Of a DNA stretch of 64,000 bases, positions 46,812 through 58,464 are shown one piece after another (within the stretch, counting starts at the first letter, position 1; each line of letters opens with the position of its first letter). The translations under genes were made by a program, and so were the position numbers. The stretch is taken from positions 62,001 through 126,000 of the forward strand of contig JALNQF010000046.1 of the NCBI GenBank assembly GCA_028456385.1, given 5' to 3'. A model generated the notes under the pieces. It did not search any database and was not told the DNA's origin. It saw nothing but the letters and a program-made list of their open reading frames with translations. The DNA comes from Ophiosphaerella korrae. Lineage: Eukaryota > Ascomycota > Dothideomycetes > Pleosporales > Phaeosphaeriaceae.

Positions 46812-49800
46812 TCGCCTGACGACCGGTTCTGCAGCCAATATTGGATGTTCGAGCATGTCTTAGTCTGCAACGCTCATCTTCACATGGTGAATTTACGCGC
46901 CGAAACGCGATGCTGGGTGGGTTGGACTACCTAGGCCCGGGATGTCGGGAGTCTGGCTGGAGTATGCAAGTGCAGCGTGTGTTTGAAGACCCGAGGCCTT
47001 GACGAGGCTTTGGTTATGCTTTGTGTTGGCGACGAATTAGGAGTGAATTATGGTGATACGGCGGCAAACGTATTGTGAGGAAATATGGGATGGGACCAAT
47101 GGAGATGCGGAAGACGAGATTCCAGGAGCTGAGAATAGGAGAAAAGCCTGCTACGCTGGAAAATTCAGAAATTGCAGAGGACGCGCAGGTGATGGTTCGA
47201 GAGGGTGTGATAGGGCTGAGCACACGTAAGGATCTGTGACTTCTACTCGACAAAGGAACACTAAGGTGCTGAGGTGAGGGCTACACCTGCATAGTCTGCA
47301 TGGCATTCCTTCTGGGCGGCGCTTACGGTGCTGTTGGACGCAAAAGGTTAGTGCACGCCGAAGCGAACGATGGGATGTGGCAGAAGAGCTCTATTCTTGA
47401 AACTGGCCTTTGAGCACAAGCTGCATACAAGCGTGGGACTACGATTTTCGAATGCAATACTATAAGCTCGTGCATAAGGGCTGACGGTTGAACGCCGAGC
47501 TATAGTGTGGGTTAATGAAAGCCGTGGTTGCTTAACAGTTGTTTCAGCATATACATCGGGGTTGGAACGAAGAATCGTCCGATGTATGTAGGCGATGCCG
47601 TCATTGCCATGGAGAGGAAATATCAATTGTGCCGTGTAATGTGACGTGCTGGCATGATGACAGTTTTGGCGAGGCAGACTTGGGTTGTTCAGCCTCGCTT
47701 CGTTGGTTAATTATAGGACAGCGGCTAGTCCTAATGAGGACAATAACGCCGAACAGATCTGCCCCGCAACAGATATAACGATCGCATCATGTTTGTGGGT
47801 TGATTATGGTAGTAGAGATGAGGCTGTGAAATCTGGCGCGCAGCAAGCAAGCACGAGCTATGGTTAGCCGCATGGATATACAGTTTTAGAACCGTGGTGT
47901 CGTGACTGAGTGGTGCATATGCTGCTAGTGATGCAAACACCCAATCTGCCTGCAAGGCACTGGGCTCAGAGGTTGATGCCCGAACCCAATGATCAAAGAC
48001 TGTTACGTAGTCTGGCTTTGGGATAAGGCTGGTCGCAATCGTCTGTTGCGCGTGCACGTGCTTGACTGGGTGCTAGACGCATGCATGCCCGTGGCAGCAT
48101 GCATTCCTGCAGGACTACCAGGAGAGCGCTAAGCTCATGGGGACTTACGAAGGATCCGTGCCGATCGTTCCAGTGACCGGAAAGTGGGAGTCTCAGGTTC
48201 GCATGCAATTTGTGTGGGCAGGAGGACTGCAGGACCCAGACTTGGGAAAGTGGGATGCAATCTACTGTACATATGCCTGGCGTAACCTTCTACCATATCT
48301 TTCAGCTGTCCAGGGTACGCGAGTAGGAAGACGCGTAGTTCGATGAGTATCGCCGTCTATGGTTGCCGATCGATTGAAGAATTCATTTCCTACGTTTACC
48401 ATCTGACACCGGAAATGCTTCGGCGTAGATCGCTATACTGGGGTTGAACGAGGTCGCAACGGCAAGAGAGCTTGCCGCGCTGGAAGGGGTTGACTTCACT
48501 AGGTGTAAGTATGTAAAACAGATCAGGGGCTATCGACGCACTCCTTTTCCCAACGGCCTCAACCGTAGCAGTGACCAACGCACTGGATTGGCTGTGTTTC
48601 AAAGCACAGGTTGCTTCGTAGGTTAGGTCGGCTGTCTGCCTTCACGGCTATCTAGCATCGGGGTTTGATGCTGTCGCCATTACTCAACGTGTAGACCGCC
48701 ACTGACCGCCACGAACATGGGGTGCGACAGATAGAAGCGCCAGCGCAATCTGCCGATGTTGCCCTCATGCTCAACAGCCATCCGCGGATGGCGGCATGAC
48801 AGCATGCTGTCAGCGCAGACAATTTCTACCTGAGCTCTCTCGCTTAAAGTAATTCTTACTGTTATTTATGTTTGAGTTCTTACCAGGCTAGAGTGGAGCG
48901 TTAGCTAGTCTATAGCAGCCTCATCGGCCTGCCAGTGATGTTCGGGAGGACGTGCGATGGCACTCGGGACGCTTAGGCCGAAACAGTAAATGGCATGGGT
49001 GCCATTCCTGTTGGAAACAATGCTTGGCTGGCGATTTGCGGAATGGCGGCGCCATAGAGCATAAAAGATAGAAGCAGTCGCAGGATGGAAAAATTAGGCG
49101 CCGGTTGCTGGTCGTGACCAGCGCGACGGGCTTACTGGGGGGACCCTACAAGATTCGAATTATCCAGCCTCTCGGTCATGAAGGAGCTCCAAGCAGACAG
49201 CCACCCTGGCCACGATAAACCGACCGGCTGGGAAGCAAGGCTTGCTGTAAGCCAAACGAGCCGGTAGACCATGCCCAGATGGACTGCAAGCGAAGCCATG
49301 AAGACTCAGGCGGCGGTTCCGTCGGCTCAACTGGAGAGAGTGAAGGCTGACCAGATTAGGAATGCGTTGTGTTATGTTGTGTAATTAGTAGGGTGAGGTG
49401 CATGTAGGGGCCCTGGCCACCGGTGAAGCATGTGACATTGGTGCAGCCGTGTTGTAGGTACCTCGATACCACCCAGCTATTTGCTGTTCCCAGCAACCCA
49501 GCTGTGGCCGACTGATAGCTGACACAATTGAGAAATGGCACGCAGCGCAGCCGCGTATGATTGGTAGTGCAGGTGTTTCATTTGCGCCGCGAGCCTTGAA
49601 GGGCGCGTGTATGCTTGGGTGACGGGCGGGGCAGTTTAAGATTGTTAGGCGTCCCAAGCTCGAGCGAGCAGCCTTATGGTCCCTGCGGCCAGCCCGTCCG
49701 TGTGGAGATGAGATGGGACCATGTGTTGAAGGATGCATTCACGTGGTCTGGACGGAGGGACTGCTCACCGTGCTTACTATCTGGATATCTTCGCGCCGGC

Positions 49801-50783
49801 GAATGGGACGGCCGGACTGGCTGCGATTCACCTTCATTATGCTCGTGCAGTCACAACCCAAACCACTCATTCCATCCCTCCACGAATCCGTCGGGGCATC
49901 GAGGTACTGCTGCTGGCAGGCACTGCAGGGGGCGATAGTGAGGTTGGCGGTGGTGCAGGAGGGCTGAGCACGGGGAGGGTTGCGCGAATCACGCGAGTCG
50001 CTATTTCGGGTTCCCCACCACTCTCGTTCCCCACTAGTCACACAACCACCATCCCTACATCCCTCCCATCCCTCCCATCCCTACCTCCCTACCGCTAATC
50101 CCCCCCAAGCCACTCCCCTCTTAGCAACAAGTGCCGCGCTCTGCTCATCTGTGTGCCTCGTCGTGGTTTGAGGCGGGAACGGTCCGCAGTCTGGCGCACC
50201 CTCGTCCCCAATCATTGAGCCCAGTTGCCTCCTCGCCCTGTGTCGCCGTGGAACCGTTCGGTTGCACGCCCGTAGCCATGCCCGTGGGCTCAAGCTTTCA
50301 CTCGACACTGACATTGTCCCCGATCGGATATGTGCCGCTGCCATTGGCACTGCTCGGGTTCGCGGCGTCTGGACATCATTTCTTGCAAAAACCGTTCGGT
50401 CTCTCACTTAGCCTTGATTTGCTATCCTCCTCTTTTTGGTCTGGCTCAGGCACAGCCCGCAGATATTTACAGTCTCCTACCCGCAAACGCTTCAGGGCGC
50501 AGCACATATTCACTGCGTTTGTTGCAATAATCCTGATTTGGAACGGCCTTGCTTCCCCTTCTGGTCTTTTACACACAACTGCTATCCCGTTTCCCCTGCT
50601 CTCTGCTCTTAATTCATCGCACAGTCCTCCCACTGCCTATCATTTGCGTGAGGAAACTAGGCCGGCTTGTCCAAGACATGACCACTAGCTTCCTTGATCT
50701 ACACTCCACTTGAGCCTCTGATCTTTCCCGACCCCATTGCTTCCCGCCTAGATATATACCTTCTGTCGCCTCCCCAGTCAGCC

Positions 50784-53700
50784 ATGCCTGAATCCACTGA
50801 GACAAGCGGCCGCCCACTAGCTCAACCTACCAACCAAAACATCCCACCCGAGTTCAACTCTATCAACCCCTCATCGTCGACAATCATCAGCCATCCCAAG
50901 TCGTCCCAGCCGTCGGATGACAGCAGTGAAGCATCCAAGTCTACAACCTCACGTCGTCGTCCTGGAACCCCCATCAAACTGCCTTCCGGCCCTCCCGCTG
51001 GCTCCTCCCGCTCAAAGCAAAGGTCGACTACCAGCCCTACTGACATGATGTCTCAATCTCCATCAGTCCACTACACACGGACAGGACGCATCAGCAAAGC
51101 AAAGAAAGGCCTCAAAGTACACAATTGTGAATGCGGACGGGTAAGTTCTTTTTCATATCTAATCCTCATTCCCTACTATCACTGCACTGTATCACGAGAT
51201 GCTAACATTAATCAGTCGTACACGCGAGCAGAGCATCTCAGGTCAGCATCCTATTCTTAACTTCACACTACAGGTTTACTCATGTATTGCAGACGACACC
51301 AGAAGAATCATGCCCAAGATGAGGCACTAGTATGCGACTATCCCGATTGTGGAAGACCGTTCTTTCGACTGGATTTGCTACAGCGTCACCGGGAGCGACA
51401 GTGGGTGACATTCATTTCAAACTCGATGCCTTCGCTAATCGAGGCCAGCAATGAGTCTGCCGGAGACTCAGAAGGGTCGCCAGAGGTGTCTCAAGCCTCA
51501 CTTCCAGTGATAGTTCCAACAAGTATTCCGGCGAGCACGCTACCTCCTGCCTTTTATCCAACAACTCAGCCTGTCTCGCCCATGCATGAAACACCTACGC
51601 TTCCAAGGTATACCATCAACCCGTTTCGTACTCCTCAGATCCCTCGAACCCCTCGTCTTCAATCATTTGGTTCAATTCCTCGTACTTCTCCTACATCTTG
51701 TCCCAAGTGAGTTTCATTACGCAGCAAGAGACACACTTCACTATCCTTTCTTTACTCTTCTATTTATTGGTAGTATCGTTACTGACCACCACGTCTAGCC
51801 AAAAGCAGCACGCTCATTATACGGCAAGTACCCGGGCTATGCCACTTCCTGCGGCAATAGACGGTATGACACCTCCAATGAGTTGGGTTGAGCCATACAT
51901 CCAGTCGCCTAGCTACTCTCCATCCAGTGGCTACACTTCTCCGAACCCTAGTGGCCATGGAGATTACGCAACTGCGTTCGTAAACCCTCCATACGGCAAT
52001 GGACCAAATCGTACGCGCACTTCGTCTGTTGCGTCGTACAATGAGCCTTGGTTTACCCCTCGCTCCCCAACCTCGTCAGCCTCCACCATGTGGTACGCTT
52101 GGTCTAATGACAAAACGACAACCGCGCCCTGTCTTGCCTATATGGATTCTTCCTATTCCATGGCAAACCTTGGGATTTCGACTGCCATCCCCGAGATGGC
52201 AGGTGATGGGCAATTTAGCCCGAAGACGATGATGCAAAGGGATGAGGATGAGGCGATTATCCTCTTCCCAGAACCATACGGTATGGGCCAAATCGCGCAC
52301 ACCTATCCGTCCGAGCAATATCTAAACAATTACTGGAGGCTCTTTCATCCCACATTCCCCGTAATCCATCGGTCTACATTTGAAAACATGAACCGGTCGC
52401 CCATGTTGCTCGCCGCAATGATCGCTCTTGGCGGGCAATACTCGAACGATACGAGCGTTAAGCGGAACTCAAGGACACTGCATGATCGGTGCATCAAGTT
52501 GTTGGAGAGAGTGAGTAGCAAGTGCCACCAACGAAAACAAAAACTGAACTAGTTCGTGTAGCGTGATCGAGAGCCAATGGCTGAGCACAACCGCCTATGC
52601 GACTACCAGGCAGTATTCCTAGTTGAGATGCTCTCCCAATACCGTTCACGCCGTGCCGCAAAGTCCTTGTCTCCTCGATTTGGCACATTGTATCACAAAG
52701 TAGGATACCCGAGAAGTCACACAAAACGAGTACTAACCAGCTTAGGCGGCCGAAAACTTTAGACAAACAACGTCACAGCTGAGCGAGATCGTGCTTTCTC
52801 TATCTCAACCTGAGAACGTTACCATAACCAATTGGATCCGCTGGATTGAACTCTCCACATGGCAACGCCTACTTGTGTCATGTTATACGCTAGAATCTCA
52901 GCAGGCCATGTTACTTGCTCGTGAACCTCTCCCGTCGCTATTTCGAGAGGAAGGGATCGATCTTCCCTTCCCAGCGCATACTTTTGTTTGGGACGCAGAC
53001 ACTGTCAACGACTGGGCCTTCATGGCCCAACAGTACCGTTCTTCTCCACGATTTGTCTACGAAGTCTCTCAAGAATCTGTGATGACTCTGTGCGATTCTT
53101 TCCAATCCACTGTCCTCATTGCAGCACACTACAACAGGTTCAACACTACATCGCCATACGTACATGCGCCCTCAGTGGGAGAGATTGATCGTATCATTGA
53201 TAGCTCTTTCATTACTAAGCAGAAACTGCTTACCGCGAAGCTCCTACAGGTCACTCCCATTCGCGCGTTGCTAGCTGTCTCAGGCGAGTCTTGGATCTTG
53301 TCCGAAAAAGTGCCTTCCCCGCAATCTTTTACTACGCTAAAGACTACACTGCGCACTTGGGTCGAGCAGATATGGTCCGTTACTGCATCTCAATCCCAAA
53401 AGGTGGCTAGCAAGGAGGCCTTGAGGCTTTCTATTGAGATCCTGCAATCAGCACTAACAGAGCAATGTGACTCCTCTGCACTTAATATGGGTGTAGACAT
53501 GGGCATGTACTTCGCAGCCCTGGTGCTTTGGGTGGTAACTACAGCAGCAAGCACGCGCATGCAAAGAACACCACAAGCAGCACAAAATCTACCTCACCGC
53601 CATCATTCACAATCACCAAACTTCTTCCAACCTCAGAGCTCCATATCAGTACCATCAACCCCAACCAAAGTGGCAAATTCATTCGCAGCCCAACCAATGA

Positions 53701-54086
53701 CCTCGGATTCAACACAACCAGCCATCCTAGGCCTTGTTCACAGCCAGCCAACCTCACCCGCCAGACAAGACTCCCTCACCGGAAACACACTGCTATCTCA
53801 CGACCAAATCACACTAAACTCCATGTCCTTCCTCCCCGTCATCCTCGACCTCATCTCAGACGACCCCATGTCTCAGCACAGCCTAGACCTCAGCAGACTC
53901 CAAGCAGGCTGCATCAGCATGCTCCTCTGGGTCAAACTCCAGCTCCGCAGCGCCCCTCTCGAAAACCACTCCGACATGGCCATATGGACCAGTTCACCCG
54001 GCGAAGGCCTCGGTGAGCTTCTAGACAGCGTAGTCGGCTCCTTGGAACGCGTACTCAACCGCGGTTGGGGCGGGTGGGGAATCTAA
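50784..54086 (+). CDS. C2H2 zinc-finger transcription factor with fungal-specific domain
   Basis: Seven exons join in frame: 50784-51140, 51216-51241, 51293-51400, 51449-51706, 51799-52510, 52562-52699 and 52746-54086, predicting 979 residues. Exon 2 is only 26 nt. After a Ser/Pro/Thr-rich N-terminus, two C2H2 fingers at ~115-170 are assembled across introns: HNCECGRSYTRAEHLRRHQKNH has CxC instead of CxxC, and VCDYPDCGRPFFRLDLLQRH ends in RERH. A disordered region follows, then the fungal-specific regulatory domain (PF04082-like): YPSEQYLNNYWRLFHPTFPV, MLLAAMIALGGQYS, and WIRWIELSTWQRLLVSCYTLE. The combination occurs in a subset of ascomycete regulators. It is nuclear and its targets are unknown. 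A 5.4 kb gene-free stretch precedes it. Confidence 0.9.
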
Positions 54087-54754
54087 GTCTGCACCCCTCA
54101 CCAAGTCCCCCCTCGCTTATTACATTATTCCTCTTTCGGTTACTCTTCTCATTGTACTTGATTTTTTGGCGGCATTTGCATGAAATATTTTCTTTCTCTT
54201 TCGCTTTTTGTTGTCTCTTCGGAGATTCGCAAATGTTTGATAGCGCATCGGCATGAGCGGTTATGTTGGCATTTGTTTGTATCTGATATACGGCATGGGA
54301 GATTTTCATACATTATACCCACGAATTATTTTCTTGGTCATGACAGTAGTGAGGTTGGCATGTACGATATACTTGGGCATTTTTTGGGAAACAAGGTTTC
54401 ACATAGAGAAAGTCTGTATGTTGTTAGTTTCTACGAATTCTCATGATTTATTTGTTTGTCCTACGTGCCGTTTTTTGTGATGCTTTTGATCGGTATTAGC
54501 TATGAGGAATTCTTGATGTACGATTTTCCTGTGAAATACATGCGTTTGTGGCTCCGCTGAGAAAAAAGTTGTGTGAAGATTCCAAGTGTGGCAGCACATA
54601 GCCTCTGCCAATCCGGTTTCTAATGGCGACCCTCTAAAACCGAGTGTCCTGTATAACGAAGCAAAAATACAGAAACAATTCCAAAAAATCCTCACATGCC
54701 AAGAATTGTCATTCAGTACTACAGGACTACAATACTACAAGAGGCCCCCCAGCT
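54087..54754. other. Intergenic, convergent 3' regions
   Basis: 668 bp, AT-rich, no gene seen, between the stops of the transcription factor (+) and the peroxidase (-). Confidence 0.6.
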
Positions 54755-56120
54755 CTACTGCGAACACTGCGGCCTCTGTGGCGCATCCCTAAAATAAATC
54801 CTATCATACACATTATCCCCCGTATTTGCATCAGACGGCACCCTCGGCGGCACAAGCGGGCCCCCCTCACGCTGTGACTCCGGAAACAACATATTAGGTG
54901 AAATCACACCATCAGGACACCCCAGCACGCTCAACGCCCATGTCACCGCTTTCGCCGTCCGCTCGACAGTGCCACCAAGCACCAGCGGCGTGATAGAATT
55001 GACGCCCTGGTACACATTACAAAGAAACGTCTGCACGCTGAGATTCGGCGTGCCGACCTGGGCGACGCCAGGGACGATGATATTGCGTGGGTAAATGATG
55101 GTAAAAGCTTCTGTGAGTGCTTGCACGGCTCCATACGGGACGGCGCGTCTGTACCAGTTCTCCGGCCAGCGCTCTGGCACGTATTTGAACTCTTCGGAGC
55201 GCTCGTCGTACTCTGCGCCGATGATGCTCATGATGCTCTTGTAGTTTGCGACGCCGCCTGCGTTGTAGGTTCCATTTGAGAAGAACTGCGGGTAGAAGGC
55301 GAAGGCGCCGAGACTGACAATTTGGGGGAAGGGAAAGTAGTAGAGGTAGGGGTTGTAGTTTTTGGAGAAGGCGGCGCTTTGTGCGTAGTGTGAGGCCATG
55401 ACGTTTAGGGAGAATTGTTGGCGTGGGTCGTCTTTGGCGAAGTTGACCATTTGTTTTACGAGGCGGGAGGAGAGATGGTGGTTGTCGCTGCAGCCGTTGT
55501 AGTAATCTTTAGTGGGTTAGTTGAAGGGAATGAAGATGGGAATATAGAAACATACCTTCGCGGCTTGGCGAGACATCAGCTTCAACGACTGAATGGCGGT
55601 TCAGTCCTCCAATTCCGTTTTTGCCAGAGCCGAGGTAGAACGACAGTCCATCAATATCTCCACTGCCCAGTACAGCAAAGGTAGTTAGAAGTGTAGCCAA
55701 ATCCGTGGCCATGTTGAAGCCTCGAGAGACAGCGTCCAAAACCTGACCCTGGTTGACATATCCGTTACGAGGAAGATAACCATGATTAGCGAGCAGGTTG
55801 AGACCAGGACAAGGGCCTCTCGAGTCGCCAGGCCCAGGAGCCCGGTATTCGTAGCCTGGCTCGGGACGCAAATTGCTCTCGACAACAACAGCATTGCCAA
55901 CTGACTTCAGAAGTCCGGCAATAGTGTCACCAAGACTACCAAGCAGGTTGCTGACAGGATTGAGGAGTTACGGCTCAGCTTCACGGTTTTTAAGTGCCTC
56001 ACGCTTGATCTCGGTACGGAGGTAATCTTCAATTTCGGCACGAGAACCAACCCCTAGCATGCCAGGGTAAGCAGCAGCAAAGGCTGGTAGTGCAAGGGCG
56101 ACTGCCTGAGGAAGCTTCAT
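54755..56120 (-). CDS. Secreted heme-thiolate peroxidase (peroxygenase family), early in-frame stop
   Basis: Two main exons, 56120-55556 and 55506-54755, encode 438 codons. MKLPQAVALALPAFAAAYPG is a signal peptide. The chloroperoxidase/unspecific-peroxygenase heme motif GPCPGLN places the thiolate ligand at Cys104, followed by ANHGYLPR; the distal acid block is NRHSVVEADVSPSR. The C-terminal half (NPYLYYFPFPQIVS, RWPENWYRRAVPYG, GTPNLSVQTFLC) is complete. Members use H2O2 to oxidise or halogenate substrates outside the cell. Codon 51 (55970-55968) is TAA, in a spot where relatives often have Gln before Leu-Leu. Either this copy is inactivated or a 36-nt intron that starts at this stop (GTAACT...GGTAG) and keeps frame removes it; the latter would be unusually short. 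Confidence 0.85.
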
Positions 56121-57404
56121 CGTGGCAAAAAAAGTCGCGCATTGGAGACAAAGAGAGGACGGACGCTGATACCCGAGTGGAGAAGAAAGATAGTGGGCTT
56201 CACCCCATCTGTTATATGTCTATCTACCACAAGTTCGTTTTGACACATGAAGCCAATTCGCTCCTCCGGACATATATCCATGCAGTGTAGATGTACAAAG
56301 TATAGGCGCCATAAAAACCATACAACCAGCCACCAGACAATGAAAAGCTAGACAGCGACATAATCGCTAGGCAAGAGGATCTGCGACGTTGATTGCAGAG
56401 CCTAGGGGTAAAAGACTGTACTTTATCGTGGATGTTGTTGACTACCTGGGAGTCATGATGACAACAGAGGCATTTTGATTGAGTTTCATGGTCTATAGAT
56501 ATGAACTCTAATGGTATTGAGATGTTCTTCACAGGAGAAGCCGAGTCGGTTGATGTGGCGCACTGTTGTAAACCCGCTTGGAGGTGCTTAGCGCCAACAG
56601 AATCTATTGAATTAGAATGTAATTTTATACGCGGGGACTTTCAAGACGTTATGATGATTCGGAGGAATGAAAAGGCTCGCGTAGATTTATCGACCATCAC
56701 ACTGAAGCGTTTTAGCATAATGGGCCGGGTGTGTAAATTGAGAATCTCTACCCACGCTGTGCTACAATTTCAGTAGATCATAGTCCAAAATATCCGAAGG
56801 AAAAGTCATTTCAGATTTATCACGCAAGGTGTTCTTGACGTCGTGTACTGCCCGTGCGATAGCGAAAAGTCGCACACATTTGGCACAATACCGGCAGGAA
56901 CGGTGCACATGACAAAGTGGAAAACATCGTTGCGCTGGACCGGAAACCTTGATACCGAGAATTAAAGTGGACTAGCATTCCCTGACGCAGATCAAATTTC
57001 CCTTTCAGGACGAGCGAAATTCTACCAGTTCCTGCTCAAACCCCGACACTGTTAATGTGGTGGCCCGACCAAAAGGTTAGTTCTTGAAAAGGAATTCATG
57101 GACTGGGATCAAGGCTCGAAAAGCGCCACAGTAATTTTGTGGATATTAACGGTGATGATGATCGCCTTGGCTAGTGGTTGTGCGCGCGCTATTGAAATGC
57201 TTATTTGAACAAATGCCGACGGCGCGCAGGATAGGGATATCCCCGCACCATGAAATCAAACAATAACTACAGTTCGAAAATGGCAGGTATATTTCGTCAT
57301 TCGACCATCACTACATCGGTTTTTAGCTTTCAAATACACCTTACATTTGTGGAGCAATGAATGGCTCTAAGATCCTATCATAGTATCGCTCAATTAAACT
57401 TTCT
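56121..57404. other. Gene-free region
   Basis: About 1.28 kb without a supportable gene; frames present are short and unlike proteins. The promoter of the peroxidase lies at its left end. Confidence 0.55.
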
Positions 57405-57962
57405 CTACACGCCCATCCCTGGACCCATCATGGAAGAAGTTCTGGCCCGATCCTTACCATCGTCCTGTGGGTGACCAAACGCCCCGATTCCTCCGCCCCT
57501 TGAGCATTGTTTTCCAAAGGCGACCTCTTGCACCTGGCGCATCAGGTCTTCCGGTGTACTCTTCCCAGGTACAAATACCAAGCCCATATCTGGCGCTGGG
57601 CTACCAGTTCCAATAAAATTTCCCTCGGAATCTTTGACATAATGTTTAAGGTAGATGTCACGGGTCATTTTTCGGATCGTAACAGACTGCGTAATGTGCC
57701 CTGTTTTACGAGAAAATGGATTGAAGTCATGAATATTTCTGTGATGTGTGCGTGTAATCATAGGGACAGAGATGGTATCTGATGGGTCGCCAGAAGATAG
57801 TGCTTCCATGTCTGCGATTGTAGCGGAGCAGAGTGAGTCGTAGTTTGGTGGTTGTGAAGTGCCTGGCGCATATGCGGGAGGCGCATTTTGTTCATGAGCA
57901 GTTTGGCTACTCTCTACCAATGCTTCCTCTTGCTTCTTTGTGGATTGCACATCTTGAGACAT
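57405..57962 (-). CDS. Hypothetical small protein with PPxY motifs
   Basis: A single-exon frame of 185 codons from the ATG at 57962 (MSQDVQSTKKQEEA); the longer in-frame ATG at 58067 adds a sequence I consider leader. I do not recognise a family. Visible elements: two PPxY motifs close together (PPAY, PPNY, residues ~27-41), which in fungi recruit WW-domain ubiquitin ligases of the Rsp5 type; a basic/aromatic middle (RNIHDFNPFSRKTGHI then TIRKMTRDIYLKHYV); and a Gly-rich C-terminus. No signal peptide or membrane span. A soluble adaptor-like protein is possible, but this is a guess. Confidence 0.6.
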   Translation of the reverse strand: MSQDVQSTKKQEEALVESSQTAHEQNAPPAYAPGTSQPPNYDSLCSATIADMEALSSGDPSDTISVPMITRTHHRNIHDFNPFSRKTGHITQSVTIRKMTRDIYLKHYVKDSEGNFIGTGSPAPDMGLVFVPGKSTPEDLMRQVQEVAFGKQCSRGGGIGAFGHPQDDGKDRARTSSMMGPGMGV

Positions 57963-58464
57963 GATTGTGTTGCTGATATAATAAATAGTGTCTTGTTCGG
58001 TTGGGAACTTGTGGGGTTGCTGTTTGAATATAAGTATACGAAACTCGCTCACAGCCCCAGATGACACAACCTCACAGCCTCAGGCTACTCGACTTTACAT
58101 GTCAGATGATAGCCTAGTGTAGGCGCACCGCGGTTGCACCGCGGCTGCATTGCCTCAGCCCTAGAGGCAAGACGGAAGCAGACATACCCCGATCCAGCCT
58201 AGTGTTGAGGAGTTGCTTTATCAAACAGCCGATATACCACCGAAGCCCAAACAGAGCACCGCTTTCGACACTGCGCATTACTCAGGTGTTTCTTTACAAA
58301 CGCCTGATGAGAAAGAACTACCCATATACTACGAAAAAGTCTTCTCACGTGCAATAAAAGGAGGAGTTGGCTAGGTTGAGTGATTTATCCCTATTGACGT
58401 CATACTCTACACGAGAGGTGATTTGACGCTAAAGAGCAACTAGTTGGATCATGGTTAGCCACTA
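57963..58464. promoter_or_regulatory. Divergent intergenic region, PPxY protein / histidine kinase
   Basis: About 500 bp between opposed starts. Contains two GCACCGCGG-type short direct repeats (around 58123-58145) and no gene. Confidence 0.4.

Larger units (their letters stand above)
45333..50783. other. 5.4 kb gene-free region upstream of transcription factor
   Basis: No gene could be supported. The first ~900 bp is AT-rich (45,560-46,250). From 46,200 to 50,700 the sequence is of ordinary composition, with many short frames on both strands but no domain, signal peptide or plausible splice pattern. A 185-codon frame at 50131-50688 ends just before the transcription factor start and is more likely leader sequence. 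Such long non-coding leaders or upstream regions are common for fungal regulatory genes; a non-coding RNA is possible. Confidence 0.6.

Noticed and set aside
46242..46863. Frames encoding Thr-His and Val-Cys repeats
   Set aside because: These are translations of the (CA)n and (GT)n microsatellites.
50131..50688. A 185-codon plus-strand frame before the transcription factor
   Set aside because: Composition is Ser/Leu/Pro-rich without domain or signal; better explained as 5' leader or chance.
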